A stretch of DNA of 64,000 nt. It comes from Cynocephalus volans (Eukaryota; Chordata; Mammalia; Dermoptera; Cynocephalidae). The notes under the pieces were generated by a model, which was not told the origin of the DNA, ran no database searches, and saw only the letters and a program-made list of their open reading frames with translations. The stretch lies in NCBI RefSeq assembly GCF_027409185.1, contig NC_084462.1, positions 153,189,490 through 153,253,489 on the forward strand. Reading direction: 5' to 3'. Both the position numbers and the translations under genes were made by a program. Positions 1-11,404 of this stretch are shown here, piece after piece; within the stretch, counting starts at the first letter, position 1, and every line of letters starts with the position of its first letter.

Positions 1-1689
1 GGACTAATACACATGGACCAAGAGATTCTATATAATTTTTGCTTAGGCTGGTTAGAGTTGGGTTTTCTCTCACTTTACAACCAAACTTTGGTACTTCATT
101 TACTATTTTGCAAGTTGTTTTCAACTACCGCTAAGCTAACTTTGGTTTTGTCTGATGTTGAAATGGAACTCAGCTTTCTAATAACCTGAATTTTTCTTGG
201 ATTTGTATTTTTACTCCCGGACTTTTTACAATAATAGTGCATACTGGACTTCATTTTCTTTTCTTTTTTTTTTTTTTTTTTCTACTGTGATTTTAGCTTT
301 CCTAGCATAGTTTTTCCTCTGGCTACTTTGGAATCACAGGAAATGCTCATTGAAAATGCATATTCCTGGGCCAAGCACCACGAAGGTCTGACAGTCTGCA
401 TTTATATAACACTCCCAGATGGCTCTGTTATGCACCGAAGTTTGGAAATTGAAGTTTTAGCACTACACCCTCATCTGTGATTGCTTTCTGCTGTTCCCCA
501 AGAGACCATAAGTCAGCTCTCAATCAATTTCTGTCTCCATGCATGGACAGAATGTGAATGTGAAGTGGTAGAGCTCCATGGGCTTCTCGTTGGCCGAGTG
601 ACCCTGAGCTTTCCTGTTCATTCACTTTGCTGGGAAACATTTCCCAGATAAACCACCTCAAAACTCAGCTGTTTGCTCTTTGGAAATTTGAACTTATATT
701 TTCTAAGTGCATTCACATGTAGTTTTCTGTATTTTTTTGCAGCTGCAGTTTTTGAAAGGGACGTAGTATGACTAAAACCCAGCCCAAACCAAAAATTGAA
801 AATATATACTTAAATAGAGCATCACAAGATATTTAAATGTTTACCTGCTTTCTCCCTGCTTCTATGAGAGGCAGGAAAAGCTTGAAGCTGCCTGTTCCCT
901 CTTCTATAAGGTGAGCCTATTTATCATGTGGGCTTGTACAACAACACCATATCTGGTCTTTACACAGAGATATCAAAGGATTTCCTCAAATTAAACAGGA
1001 TTGTTGAGGATTGTGATACATGAGGCTGAAGGAAAAGTTATGGGTGAGGCGTAGAAGACAACTTTGAGCTGTAAACCTTTCCCATGACCTGTGCCCCCAA
1101 AATAGTAGCACCCTGCTGGTGATCATCTGAAACCTTGATCTGACCCTGCCACAAAACATTTGGCATGTGGAAGCTGGCCCAGCTGTCATTGAGCAGCAAG
1201 CAGAGAAATAAATTCCCCAGTGTTTATAGACTTCTCTTGGACCTCTGCATACCCTCACAGTAATTGCTGTTTTAAAACACATGATACAATTTAAGAATGT
1301 GTCAATAATAACCCACTCACCACAGGCTGGGCTGGATTTGCAAAACATCAGATGCTGAGTGCTGTTCCTCTAGGGAAGGTGGGCAGGGTGCTGGCTGCAC
1401 AGTGGGGACACTGTTCTCACCCTGGCCCCAGGTCCACCTCACCCCAAACCAAAGGACTGGTCCACTTCAGGTCAGGGAGATATAGGTATGGGTAGGCTGG
1501 GTGAGGAAGGACATCTCACCTTTACATCAGCTTTTCTTCACCGCCCTTTGCCTGGAGGGTTGCTTATCTCATGCTCCCTCCACCCTCAGACAGGCTTCTC
1601 AAAGCTTCATGTAGAAACCTTTGAGTCTCCCGCTCCAACACCTTTCATTCTCCCTCTGCCTTTCCTTCTCTAGACCTCTTCCAGGATAT
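1..1689. other. Intergenic sequence, no gene recognised
   Basis: Nothing here beyond short open frames of random type. An 18-base T run at 264-281 is the only simple repeat of note. AT-rich sequence continues to about 1,000 and becomes more mixed after that. Confidence 0.5.
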
Positions 1690-2425
1690 TGTTAGGTTCG
1701 GTGAGATGGAGAAAAGGGAGAGAGAGAGAGAGAGAGAGACTCGAACCAGGTGCTATTTCAGCCAAGAAGCTTTATTCCACCAACGTGGACAGGAGACTGA
1801 ATCAGATCAGTTCCTCCTGAACAAAGGAAAGCAGGAAGTTTATAAGACTTTGAGGGTTCTGGCAGAGTAATGGGTATGGACCTGAACCCCTTCCCCCACC
1901 CTTAAATATTAACTGACTAGCTTTTCTGCTTCTGTAATTAGCTTGTGCAAGGTTTTACAGGCCCCTGCGGGTGGGACTTTCTGGTAAGGGCAGATGGAGG
2001 ACTTCCCAAACCGCCCAGAGTTCACCCAGTGCTGGGAGGGGCCTAACCACATAGGGGGTGGGATGTTGGGCAATTCCCCAGTTCCTCGTCTGTATACCAC
2101 GCCACTGAAAGCCACCAATGAATTTAAAAGTCACCTCAGGTGACCAATAAGCTGTATACAACTCATCCTGTTGCCAAAGTCTGCCTACCAAACTGTATAA
2201 AAAGTGCTCGTGTTAAGAGCTCGGGGCTGCTTCTGTCCTGAAGATGGAGCGACCCCAGCATGCTGGAATAAAAACCTCTTGCTTGATTGCAGCAATCTCT
2301 GTCTACTGGTCTTTGTGAGATGAGCCTTCCCAACAAGTAAGATTTGTGCTTTCGGGCCAGTCTTACATGGGCAATTTCGAAATCAATGGTATGCAAGGTG
2401 ACACAGCCTTTGTGGTCCAATAACA
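1690..2425 (-). mobile_element. Solo LTR, class I-type ERV, minus strand, interrupted
   Basis: Read on the minus strand the ends are TGTTATTGG (at 2,425) and CCTAACA (at 1,690), a TGTTA...TAACA inverted repeat. Inside are CTTATAAAC (TATA-like, ~1,840) and GGAATAAAGC (polyadenylation signal, ~1,775). A second copy lies on the + strand at about 29,440-29,659; alignment shows that positions 1,871-2,340 are absent from that copy. Without the insertion the LTR is only about 270 bp. A GA repeat sits near its 3' end (~1,719-1,740). No internal retroviral sequence is attached, so it is a solo LTR. The family name is not known to me. Confidence 0.8.
1871..2335 (+). mobile_element. Solo LTR nested inside the outer LTR, with 5-bp TSD
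   Basis: This 465-bp + strand LTR begins TGGGTATGG and ends CCCAACA. It is flanked by AGTAA at 1,866-1,870 and 2,336-2,340, and the flanks join into the sequence of the uninterrupted copy near 29.5 kb. It carries a TATA-like GTATAAAAAG (~2,197) and GGAATAAAAA (~2,269). The polyadenylation signal and the short U5 suggest a gamma-retrovirus-like LTR. There are no coding remains. Confidence 0.85.
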
Positions 2426-3104
2426 TCTGGTCATTTAGGGCATAGGCTTTTGATTAGTGTTGCCACCATATCAGTACAAAGCATTCCTGTCAGCCCAGCC
2501 CGAAGCCTGCGACCACAGCCCACAAGATGTTCCTTTGATGATAACAGTCATGTTTGCCCCTTCCTGGGAGAGGAATTTCGCTGACTGGTTCCCAAAGCAG
2601 AAAAGGGAAAGGGGAGGGGGAAGCACGTGGAAAATTGCTTAACATGGCTGTGCTGACGTTAAGCTAGCCATGAGGCCTAATGGATATGAGGAGTGCCTAA
2701 GACTTCATTTGGATTGAGATGTTAAAAGTATGTATTACAACATGATGATATATGAGGTCTTTCATGTGAATCAAAAGACTGGGAGAGGCAATGTGGTGTG
2801 GATTTAGGTGCTCTTGTCTCAGAAGATCAGGCAGAAGTCAGACCAGTTTATGCTGCAAAGCATAATATTAATGTATTCTCAGCATTTCAGGGAAGTTCAG
2901 AGGAAGATTTCCCCCAATTTATTGTATACAGATATTTCCCATCGTAAGGACTAAGACAAGGAAAGAAAGGGATGGGAAACAAGGGAATCCACAGGGCCAG
3001 ATTCAGGTAGAGGAAATGCTGTACTTAGATGTGGGAAAATTTTCCTTTCTCCTGGAAAGGACCTCTGCAAAAAAGGGAGGCTTGGGTCTCCACCAAACCA
3101 GGAG
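2426..3104. other. Unassigned intergenic sequence
   Basis: No gene and no repeat family that I can name with confidence. Confidence 0.4.
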
Positions 3105-3655
3105 ATTAATGTTATTTCCTTCAACAAATATTGAATACCCTGTATGTGCCTGGCACAATACTGGATGCTGAGGATATAATGATGATCAAACAGATGTGGT
3201 TCCTGCCTTCACAGAGCTACTATCGGGAGAGGAAATCCTATAAATCAAGTAACCACGAAGTAAATGTGCAGTTGCAGCAGAGACAAGCACTGCAAAGAGA
3301 AGAGGTCTGTTGGGCTATGAGAGGATTTGACTTCCTATGTGGGATCAGGAAAAGCTTTCCTGAAAAAGTGATGACCAGATTGAAATCTGAATGATGAGTA
3401 AAAATTAGGTGGATAAAGAAGGGAGGCCAGAGCATCAGGTGAGACCCTGTGGGGGGCTGGGTCATGGTGTGCAGAAGGCACTGGAGTAAGCTGGAGAGGT
3501 TCTAGGGCACAGCTCAGGAGGTCCTTGCTTGTAGTGCATGCCAAGGATTTTTGTCTTTATCATACATGCTATAGGGAGCCACTGAACAGTTTTAATTGGT
3601 GGTGAAAGGCACCTTAGCCAGAGAACGACCATGTTTGGAGTAACTAAGACCAAGC
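3105..3655 (-). repeat. L2 LINE 3' region, minus strand
   Basis: The + strand reads TTCAACAAATATTGAA...TGTGCCTGGCACAATACTGG, followed by the sequence typical of the antisense L2 3' end, and continues to GGAGCCACTGAACAGTTTTAA near 3,580. Ancient and heavily diverged. Confidence 0.75.
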
Positions 3656-4439
3656 AGAAAATTTCAGTTAGCCGTTAACTTAGGAATTGATAATAATCAA
3701 TTCCTTGAGATTAGCAGAGGAATTGACCATATGGCTGAAACTGCCCAGGGATGAAATCATGCCCCCAAAGTATCCTTCTCAAAAGTTTGTTTTTGTTTAT
3801 CTCCCATTACACCCTCTTATGTTGACTGACTTTGCTGTGAGGCGCTTGCACAGAGGAATCCAAGACCAGCGTTGGTTTTATAGCTCTTTTAATAGTTGAC
3901 AGCTCTTTTTAGTGTTACAGCATTTCACTGCTCGCAAGCAAGGAGAGCACAAGCATTAGGCTCGTGTCTCCCCAAACAAAGGAAAGAGGGATGTAGCCCT
4001 GCTAATTCATATTGGCTGATTATAGGACACAGTCCATTTGTCAGCTCTGGAGCCTAATTTGCATGGGTGCAGGAAGCAAGCTGGGTTGCAAAAGCTAAAG
4101 TTCGTGATTAAGACAGCCAAGCATAAAATTTCTAAAACAGTTTCTCCAGCAGAAGGGGGTGGGTTTAACAATCAGAAAATGCTCAGGGTTCCCCACTACA
4201 ACTTTAGATGTTGTGCACCTACGATGAAGAATTGAAACTGAGTTTTCTTGTTTTTCTTACCTTTTCTAATCAACAGCAAACAAAGGAATTCCAAGAGAAA
4301 GGCCAAGAACCCTAGCTGATCATTAAGTCACCTTGCTGAAGGGAACATTGCATCCACATTAGTTAGAGGTACTAGTCAGGTATTTTTATGTTCCAGTGAT
4401 GCTTGACTGAGGTTATTGTATTTGATCTCCCCTTAGAAG
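3656..4439. other. Unassigned intergenic sequence
   Basis: No coding signal. A T/A-rich stretch with CTCTTTTAATAGTTGACAGC near 3,885 could be remote LTR debris but I cannot support that. Confidence 0.35.
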
Positions 4440-4789
4440 ATAAGGACACTGACCCCGAGATAACATCAAGGGCTTGAAGATGGCCAGTCCACCAACTGCA
4501 GATTCCATGAAACCAAAGCACCCAGTCCATCATGGGACCCTGACATCTGACTCAGACCCTCTGCTGAACCCATGACCAGCCTCCTCCTTTGCCTGCAGGA
4601 CAAAACCCTTATCTCGTCTTCCTGTCCCTTCCCCTTTATAACCCCCAGAACAGGCATCAGAAGGTGAGATGATTTCAGCCTGGTCATACCCCAGATGCCA
4701 GTTATCTGAATAAAGCTTCCAATCCTTGCACTGACTTTTGGGTCATTTGTTTAGTACAGGAGAGCAAGTTGAGCCTGTTGCCGGTAACA
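4440..4789 (+). mobile_element. ERV LTR (3' part clear), plus strand
   Basis: CTTTATAACCCCC (TATA-like, ~4,634) is followed by CTGAATAAAGCTTCCAATCC (~4,708) and a 3' end CCGGTAACA at 4,789. The R-U5 part matches the minus strand copy starting at 9,587. The 5' boundary is not clear; I place it roughly. Confidence 0.65.
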
Positions 4790-5779
4790 GTGGTGGTGGT
4801 GGTGAACATAGTAGTTGGGGATGTATTCAGATTTGTTTTGGAAAAGATTGTTCTAGCTATGATGTGATTGAGGGTGGGTTGGGGAAGGCAGATTCAAGGT
4901 GGGAAGAGCATCCAGGAGAACTTTGTAGTGGTTCAGGCAAGAAATGATGGTGGCTGGGGCTAAGTTGGTGGCAGTGATGGGAAAGATTTAAGAGAGGAAA
5001 TCAGCAAGGCTTGTTATTTATGCTTGCCCTATCACCTTCAAGCTTCCTCAAGTGTAAATCTGACAGGAGCCTGAAGGTAGCATGTCCATCGGTGCATGAG
5101 CAAGCAGACCAAAGCTCAATTACATTTATCTGCACAAACAGTGCTTGTGCTGGATCCCAAGGAGCCTTTTCCATCCCTCCCGCATCTTCAGCATGAGCAG
5201 GCACTGAAAATGAAGCTCGAGGGAAGGAAGCAGGCACCCAGGTTATTTTTAGCAGGCTGAAGGAAATAGCCAGCATTCTAATTTGGATCCTTCTCATTAA
5301 AACCCAGAGCCTAACCTCACACGGTTATGTTTCTAATGTCTGCAAACTTCTCTTTTTCTGGATAATTGACAACAGGCCCCCACAGAAGTCGTCTCAGCAT
5401 TTCTGCAAAAATTTAGGCAACGTTAGGTTTGACACCATCATCATGTTTGCCAAGGCAGCAAAAATCCCAGCCGGCAAAACTTCAACTGTGATGAAGCAGA
5501 ACAGGGAGGACAGCACGCAATGACTGATCATTTCAGAGCGTTTCTAGCCAGAGTTTCCAATGTTGGAGTTTTCCATCGTCCTTGAAGCAGCAATAGGAAG
5601 TGGCTACTTTGGGGACATGCTATGGTGATGTAGGTAGGGTTTTCTCGTCTTTTTTACCTTTCTTCTCTGTCTTCAAATAGTTCCTGGCTTTAAAATTATT
5701 TTTTAATATTTTTATTTAATAACAATAAAACCTCTTTTTATTCAATAAGTTAAAATTACACAGAAGAGTCAGTGTCTGA
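4790..5779. other. Unassigned intergenic sequence
   Basis: No recognisable gene or repeat. A (GGT)n-like stretch directly follows the LTR at 4,790-4,803. Confidence 0.35.
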
Positions 5780-5925
5780 TTTATTACTGAGCTGATCTTT
5801 ACGTTGTCATTCTAGACCATACATATGTTCGAACAGGGGCATGTTATTTCACTTCTCTGGGTCTTGGTTCCCTGTTCTAGAACATGAAGAGGTGTTGGAC
5901 TAACTCAACGTTTCTCCAGCTTTGG
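5780..5925 (+). repeat. MIR SINE fragment
   Basis: The core-type pattern of MIR (TTATTTCACTTCTCTGGGTC then TTCCCTGTTCTAGAACATGA) is recognisable but diverged. Confidence 0.5.
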
Positions 5926-6183
5926 TTATTCTGCTACCACCCTCCCTATATTGGCCATACTGACTTACACTTTTATTATTACTTCCTTAATTTCTTTTCC
6001 TTTAAATTGACTCATTTATTCACTCTAGGAAATTCTGGGTGGGCTGATTTCTAAGCTCTTTTCCAGTGCTAGCATATCATTATAACATATCTGGCCTTAC
6101 CTACCTAGGCTTATTTCTCATGGCTTCCTAAAATAAAACCTCAGGTTTGGACAAATCAGTGGCCCTACTGCTCCTTGTAGACA

Positions 6184-6203
6184 ATATATATATATATATA
6201 TAT
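6184..6203. repeat. (TA)n microsatellite
   Basis: About 10 TA dinucleotides in a row. Confidence 0.9.
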
Positions 6204-6539
6204 GCTGTTCCCTCCATATAGAATCAATACGTTAGTAAGAAAAGAGAAATCCTGACCCCAAGAAAGAACAAATTGAGAAAATGCATGGTTGGGTGGACAA
6301 GCTACCTTGGACCAACCAGTAGGCCAAGACAATTCTTAGAGTGGGCAGCTGTTGGGTGAAGGTCAAGTGTAAAGAGTTGAGGGGTTAGTCATGAATTTGC
6401 TATTTTTTCCTTTAAAGAGAGGGTTACCTTGCCCATTCACTAGGCATATCTCTGAGTACCCCCTGGGGTGCTTCAATCTCTCTTAACAGAGAAGAAATCT
6501 GATTTGAAAATTATTGGTGAGTAATCATAAATTACTGTG

Positions 6540-7230
6540 GAAATTCATTAATCCACTTATTTACAATGTATAATGTGTTTATTCCATGCTAAACACGTGA
6601 TATATAAAGATAATTGAGATGTTTTCTCTACCCTCCAGGAGCTTTAGTTCTGCAGGAGATGGAAAAGTAGAAGGTGAGTGTGATAATGCATAACAGACCC
6701 CATAGCAGAAGTGCCTTCACAGCACATTGTTGCCACAGGAGAGGGACTGTCAGTTTTATTGGCGGATCAGGCAAAGCTTCCTGGGGGCGTGTAATGCTCA
6801 AGCTGAGTCTCGACTTACAAGCTAGTGTTGGATGGGTGAATGGGCAGTGTAGAAGGGAACACCCTTCTAGGGAAAATACACAGAGTTATAAAATTATCTG
6901 GTGTATTCAGGACACCGGATGCAATTTAGAAGGGATGAAACATACGAGGGTACCCCAAAAAGTTCATGGAAAGATTTGTATTATCTTTCAATCCTATTTT
7001 TCCATGAACTTTTTGAAGTACCCTTGTATAGTTTACTCTATGTGCATATGCATGAGAGAGAGACAGAGACAGAAAGAGACAGAGAGATTGAGATTGCACT
7101 CCAGTCTCTATTAAGAAGGAGCTATTGAAGACTTTTAAGCAGGGGCAGTGTGTTCAGAGCTGCATACTGAGAGCTCGCTCAGGCAGCTGTGTAGGGAGTA
7201 ATCGGGTCGGCAGGGGATCTCAAACTACAG
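6540..7230 (-). repeat. L2 LINE 3' region, minus strand, split by a MITE
   Basis: The + strand contains the diverged antisense L2 pattern (TTCCATGCTAAACACGTGAT; CAGGCAAAGCTTCCTGGGGG; GAAGACTTTTAAGCAGGGGC). The segment is interrupted by the MITE at 6,945-7,026 and a GA-rich stretch at ~7,050-7,090. Confidence 0.6.
6945..7026. mobile_element. 82-bp palindromic mariner-like MITE, copy A
   Basis: CGAGGGTACC at the left and GTACCCTTG at the right are inverted, with AGTTCATGGAAAGA opposing TTTTTCCATGAACTTTTTGA inside. TA dinucleotides flank both ends (6,943-6,944 and 7,027-7,028), the Tc1/mariner target signature. Two further copies occur at 28,380 and 49,623. Confidence 0.8.
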
Positions 7231-8844
7231 GCAAAGAGACCAATTAAAACACTTTTATAAGGGTGAAGGAAACCAGAATATGTCACCCCAAAATATGCCT
7301 CTTTGACATAAATATTTTGAGCTAAAGTCAATGAAGAAGCAGCAGATGGAGGAAGAGCTGTCTCTATCCTCCCCCTTTTCCACCTAAAGACAGGATATTA
7401 ATTCTCCTTTAAAGTTGTCTCCAGTAAAGGAATTTTGCAAACAAAACTTACTCTATGAGTTTCTTCCCATGTACTCGTGTTTACCTTCCCACAGTTTCCC
7501 ACCTTTGGAAGCCGAAAACTGCTTTCTTTTGTCCTGTCATTTCCCTACAAATATATTTTTCTTTGTTAAATACACTCTTTAATAAGCCAGACTTCTAAAG
7601 CACAGCTGTGAGTTGCCTTTCACTGAGGTTTCTCCCATGTGATGTGTGATGTGTGTTGCACGCATTTGTAAACTTGCTTGTTTTTCTCTTGTTAATCAGG
7701 TTTTTTCACAGGGGTCTGTCTCAACTACAAACTTATGAGAGTTGAAGAGAAATTATATTTTTTTCCTGACAAGGGTCCAGGTGAGAGGTGGTGAGAGCAG
7801 CAGCAGTGGGTAAAGACAGAGAGGGACAGATTTCAGAGCTATCAAAGATGTGACGGTGAGGGATATGGGGGTGAGAGATGGAGAGGCTTAGGGAGATGCT
7901 AATTTCCAGGTTGGGTGATTGGATTATGGCGCTATTGTCACAATGGGAACCCAGGAGGAAGGAGGCAATGTGGGGAAACATTGAGTTCCTTTTGGAACTG
8001 TATTCCTTGGGGTCTGTGTGGTACAAGGACAGGGTATGGAGGAATGACACCAGAGTTCTTTTCATAGTGCTGTTGTATGACCTTGTGAAATGGCCAGCCC
8101 TCAATACTTCCCCTAAGCTCTCTGCATCTGGGAGCGACGTATCGGTTCAGTGCTTGTGATGTTAAGCTAACTGGGAGTCTAAGGTTTCAAGCTCTTTTTC
8201 TTTTATCCTTTTTTTTTTCTTTTCTTTTTTTCAAGCCTTGTTCTCCATGACTGGTGACTCAAATAAGCACACATCTTTATCACTGCAAACTTTGGCGCGA
8301 GAGACTCTTTAGTCATTTGGCATGGGGGATGATGGACCCCTTCTTGTTTTGGTAACTCTTGTTTGATTTCCCAACCTCTCTGGGTCTCGTCTCCTTGTCC
8401 ATTAGACATATTGCCTGCCCTGGCTTGATTTCCGATCTCGGAGAAGAGACCTGTGAAAGCGCTTTGTAAATATCTTCACAAATGTACATATTTATGTCTT
8501 CAGGGAAGTGCAAGGTGTAAAAAGCAGAGTCATCAGCACGTTTAGCTTATAAATAGGCAGAGTATGTGGCTGCTTTGCACTGTGACAGAGCGTTCAGCAG
8601 AGAGCTCTCTGCAAAATTGCCAGTATCACTGTCTGTCCTCTGGCCAAAATGGCTTTATTTCTATGGGACGAAAGGGTGTCACTTTGCTACGCAACGCCCC
8701 AATTTAAGAACCATCACACTTCATTTCTTCTAAATCTTATTACATTGCTTCTACTTTCCCAGTTGCCAGGGTGGACAAGACATCCATCTTTAGGCAAAAT
8801 TGGGATTCCTATTGGATCATGCAAGTATCCTGTTTCTCACTGGT
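7231..8844. other. Unassigned intergenic sequence
   Basis: No gene or confident repeat. T-rich interruptions at 8,196-8,233. Confidence 0.35.
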
Positions 8845-9460
8845 GAAATGAGTGCCATCAAGATATGTAGACAGGAGAGAAATATTACACAGGCAGCCCA
8901 CCCTTTATGAACAGGGTAGACTAATTGTCCTAGCCTAGGCTTATGCAAATCACAACACCTGTTAGTTCAGGTGCAGGGCTTTGAGATAAGTTGCCCTGTA
9001 CGATTGAGGGGAAGGTGAGCCTGGAGTACTGCTTAATCTGTGCTAATGGTTCACACACCCAAGGTGGCTTACAGTAGTATTATCATTCAGACTGAGGAAT
9101 CTACTAAAGGGTCTATTTTAGGTTGCTATTTGCTGTGGAATAATCATATTATATATATAGTTACAAATGAGGAGAGTTACGATAGAAGGACTGAGGGTAG
9201 GTATTGGTGAAGAGAGTGATGGTTGAGTGTGTATGACGGTGCTGAGGTCTACTGAAGAGAGTTAGGAAAAAAAGACTTTATCTGAAAGAGGTCAGAATGG
9301 AGAGAAATAGGAATAAGAAAGTGTTATTAAGTTAATTGAAGAAAGCTCATAAATCTCTCTTAGAATTCTTTCTTGCAAATTGAAAAAAAGATCAACTTGG
9401 GGCAACCATCTTTAGAATAAGCATTTCTGGTTAGTGTATTTTAAATGGTAACTTACCCTC
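8845..9460 (+). repeat. Unnamed ~0.6 kb dispersed repeat, copy 1
   Basis: This stretch aligns along its whole length with 20,815-22,010 (after removing an insertion there). Shared landmarks are GAAATATTACACAGGCAGCC, CTGTGCTAATGGTT, GGTCAGAATGGAGAGAAATA and the end around TTTTAAATG. I do not recognise the family; it has no open frame and no obvious LTR ends. Confidence 0.7.
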
Positions 9461-9586
9461 CGGTAGGAGAGAAAAGCCCACATCTTAGATAGTTAATGTT
9501 TCTAGAGTGGACTGCAGGTACCATTTTTGGCCTGTGAGATAATTGTTAGAGGTAAACATATGAAAATTCTTCTATTTTAATAGTTT

Positions 9587-9960
9587 TGTTACCGACAGGT
9601 CAGGCTCGGCTTGCCTTCTCGTGTTAAACAAATGACCTGAAAGTCCAAAAGTTGATGCAAGGATTGGAAGGTTTATTCAGATTATCAGTACTTAGGGCCA
9701 GCCCGTGGCTCACTTGGGAGAGTGTGGTGCTGACAACACCAAGGCCACGGGTTCGGATCCCATATAGGGATGGCCGGTTCGCTCACTTGGGAGAGTGTGG
9801 TGCTGACAGATTATCAGTACTTAACTAAATGTCTAACCAAGCAAACAAACAAAGAGAAAAGAGGAGCAGTGGGGTCCAGTTTAGCCTAGTCCCAACTGGT
9901 GGGGCCAACCTATTCCATTAACAGTAATTGATAAAAGCATTTTTATCCCCACTGTTTTCA
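9587..9960 (-). mobile_element. ERV LTR, minus strand, interrupted by a CYN SINE
   Basis: On the minus strand the 3' end is GTCGGTAACA (at 9,587) and the segment CTGAATAAACCTTCCAATCC precedes it, matching the LTR that ends at 4,789. The U3 side beyond 9,823 is less similar to that copy, so the outer boundary is a guess. Confidence 0.6.
9695..9807 (+). mobile_element. CYN-type tRNA-Ile SINE, 3'-truncated and tailless
   Basis: GGGCCAGCCCGTGGCTCACT opens a tRNA-Ile-like unit with A box and B box (GGTTCGGATCC, ~9,752). A second tRNA-like unit begins GGCCGGTTCGCTCACTTGGG and stops at GTGGTGCTGAC, with no A tail. The 16-bp direct repeat AGATTATCAGTACTTA flanks it exactly (9,679-9,694 and 9,808-9,823). 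The dimeric tRNA-Ile structure is that of the colugo CYN SINEs. Confidence 0.9.
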
Positions 9961-10297
9961 GCATAAAGAAAAGTATCAACTAGATTTAAATCAGAAAAAC
10001 AAAGCATAACCAGGAGCCCTCCAGGGTGCACCTATATAGAAGTGGATACAATCCAACCAAACAGCAGAAGAGGGCTCAGAAAAATCAGAGAAAGGTAAAG
10101 AGAATAAAGCATTGCTTTGTCAGAATTTAGGCCAGGGATTCCAGGAGAGACTTACCAGCAGCAGAGACATGGGAGCAAAATAGTCCAAGTGGCCACTTGC
10201 CTATTGCAGCTAGAGTCTTCTCTGGTGCCCAAAGCTTTCCAATTTTTGCCAGTGATTAAATTAGGCTCTCGGATTCCAAAGTCATAGAAATGAACAA

Positions 10298-10700
10298 TGT
10301 ACCCAACGGTAAAGCAAGCGACGCTTTATTAAAAGAGGAGATAGACTTATGCAGATAAAGCTAGCCCCCGAGGGGAGTTGTTCAGGGTCTTATACAGGGA
10401 AAGGAGTTAAGAGGTACAGGCCAGCGTCACTGGAAGTGCTCCGTTCTGCTCTTCCTGGTTGCATCATGGGTGCATGCTCAGTAGGCAGTGGTGTTCATCA
10501 CTGCCACCCCAGGAGGGTCATTGTAGCAGTCACCTTGATGCTTTGTGCACAGGTGGGAATTCCTGAAGGAGTCTTAAGGCTAATCTGTAACTTTTACAAT
10601 TGTGGTAAACAAGCCTTGGGGAGGGGTTTTGCAACTCAGTAAATATCTGTTTCCTTCTTATCTTCGTCTATTTCATCAGGGCAACTCACGGGGTTCATAC
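10298..10700 (-). mobile_element. Probable ERV LTR, minus strand
   Basis: The minus strand reads CTCTTTTAATAAAGCGTCGC near its 3' end, a polyadenylation signal followed by a short U5, and then TTACCGTTGGGTACA. The 5' boundary is not determined, and whether the LTR ends at 10,298 or extends lower is uncertain. Confidence 0.5.
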
Positions 10701-11269
10701 AGTATTTATTTTTATGACTATCATCTTTGGCAAGTCATGATTTTCTGTTTAAGGCAGAGACATGACATTTTCTTTTAAAATAAATTCATTTACACCACAA
10801 AAAAAGTGAGTTGACTTAAACTATTTATTTTGAAAAAACAGATGATAGAATGCGGAGAAAAAGTAAAGTGGCACTATAAGAATGATCAAAGTTTGGGAAA
10901 CCTCAAAAATTGTGCTGCATTTGGGTGAAGTCGGAAAGGAGGTGAAATAGCCCCCGAGGTTTGTGATGGTCCACAAGCAGCTGATTTCTCAATCTGTTTA
11001 GCTAATCACACGGGTTTTTCTCTCATGATTATTCTCTAAAACTGCAAAAAACCCCAGGAGAAGCTCTTGTCTTAATGCAGGATAAGCACATTTCTTAATG
11101 GTCTACTAACACTCTGGGACATGTTTGAGCAGAGAAAGGGGTCTCCTGGGCTGCAGTGAGGGTGAGGAGGGGCAGACTCCGAGACAGTTCACAACCCTCC
11201 CAATTTTGTCCAGGTCTCGAGTAGGTCTTAGGTAGTAGCACTTACTGACTGGCAAGTGGATTGAGTACA
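10701..11269. other. Unassigned intergenic sequence
   Basis: No gene or named repeat recognised. Confidence 0.35.
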
Positions 11270-11385
11270 AATGACCTGAAGATTTAATTTTAGTGTGGTG
11301 ATGAGGGCTCTTTGAGGGCAGGCTTCAATGCTTTGCATGCACACAGGTGCTCATTAAATAGTTGTTAAACGAAAGAATGAACGAC
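11270..11385 (+). repeat. L2 LINE 3' end, plus strand
   Basis: GGGCTCTTTGAGGGCAGGCT followed by CAGGTGCTCATTAAATAGTT is the typical L2 3' end. Confidence 0.65.
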
Positions 11386-11404
11386 TGTGAAAATTGGGAT
11401 ACTT

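Noticed and set aside
6945..7026. A microRNA gene from the hairpin-forming palindrome
   Set aside because: The hairpin is explained by a MITE with TA duplication; without small-RNA data a miRNA call is not supported.
9695..9807. A functional tRNA-Ile gene
   Set aside because: The unit is followed by a second truncated unit and flanked by a target duplication, and stem pairing of a real tRNA is not kept; it is a SINE.
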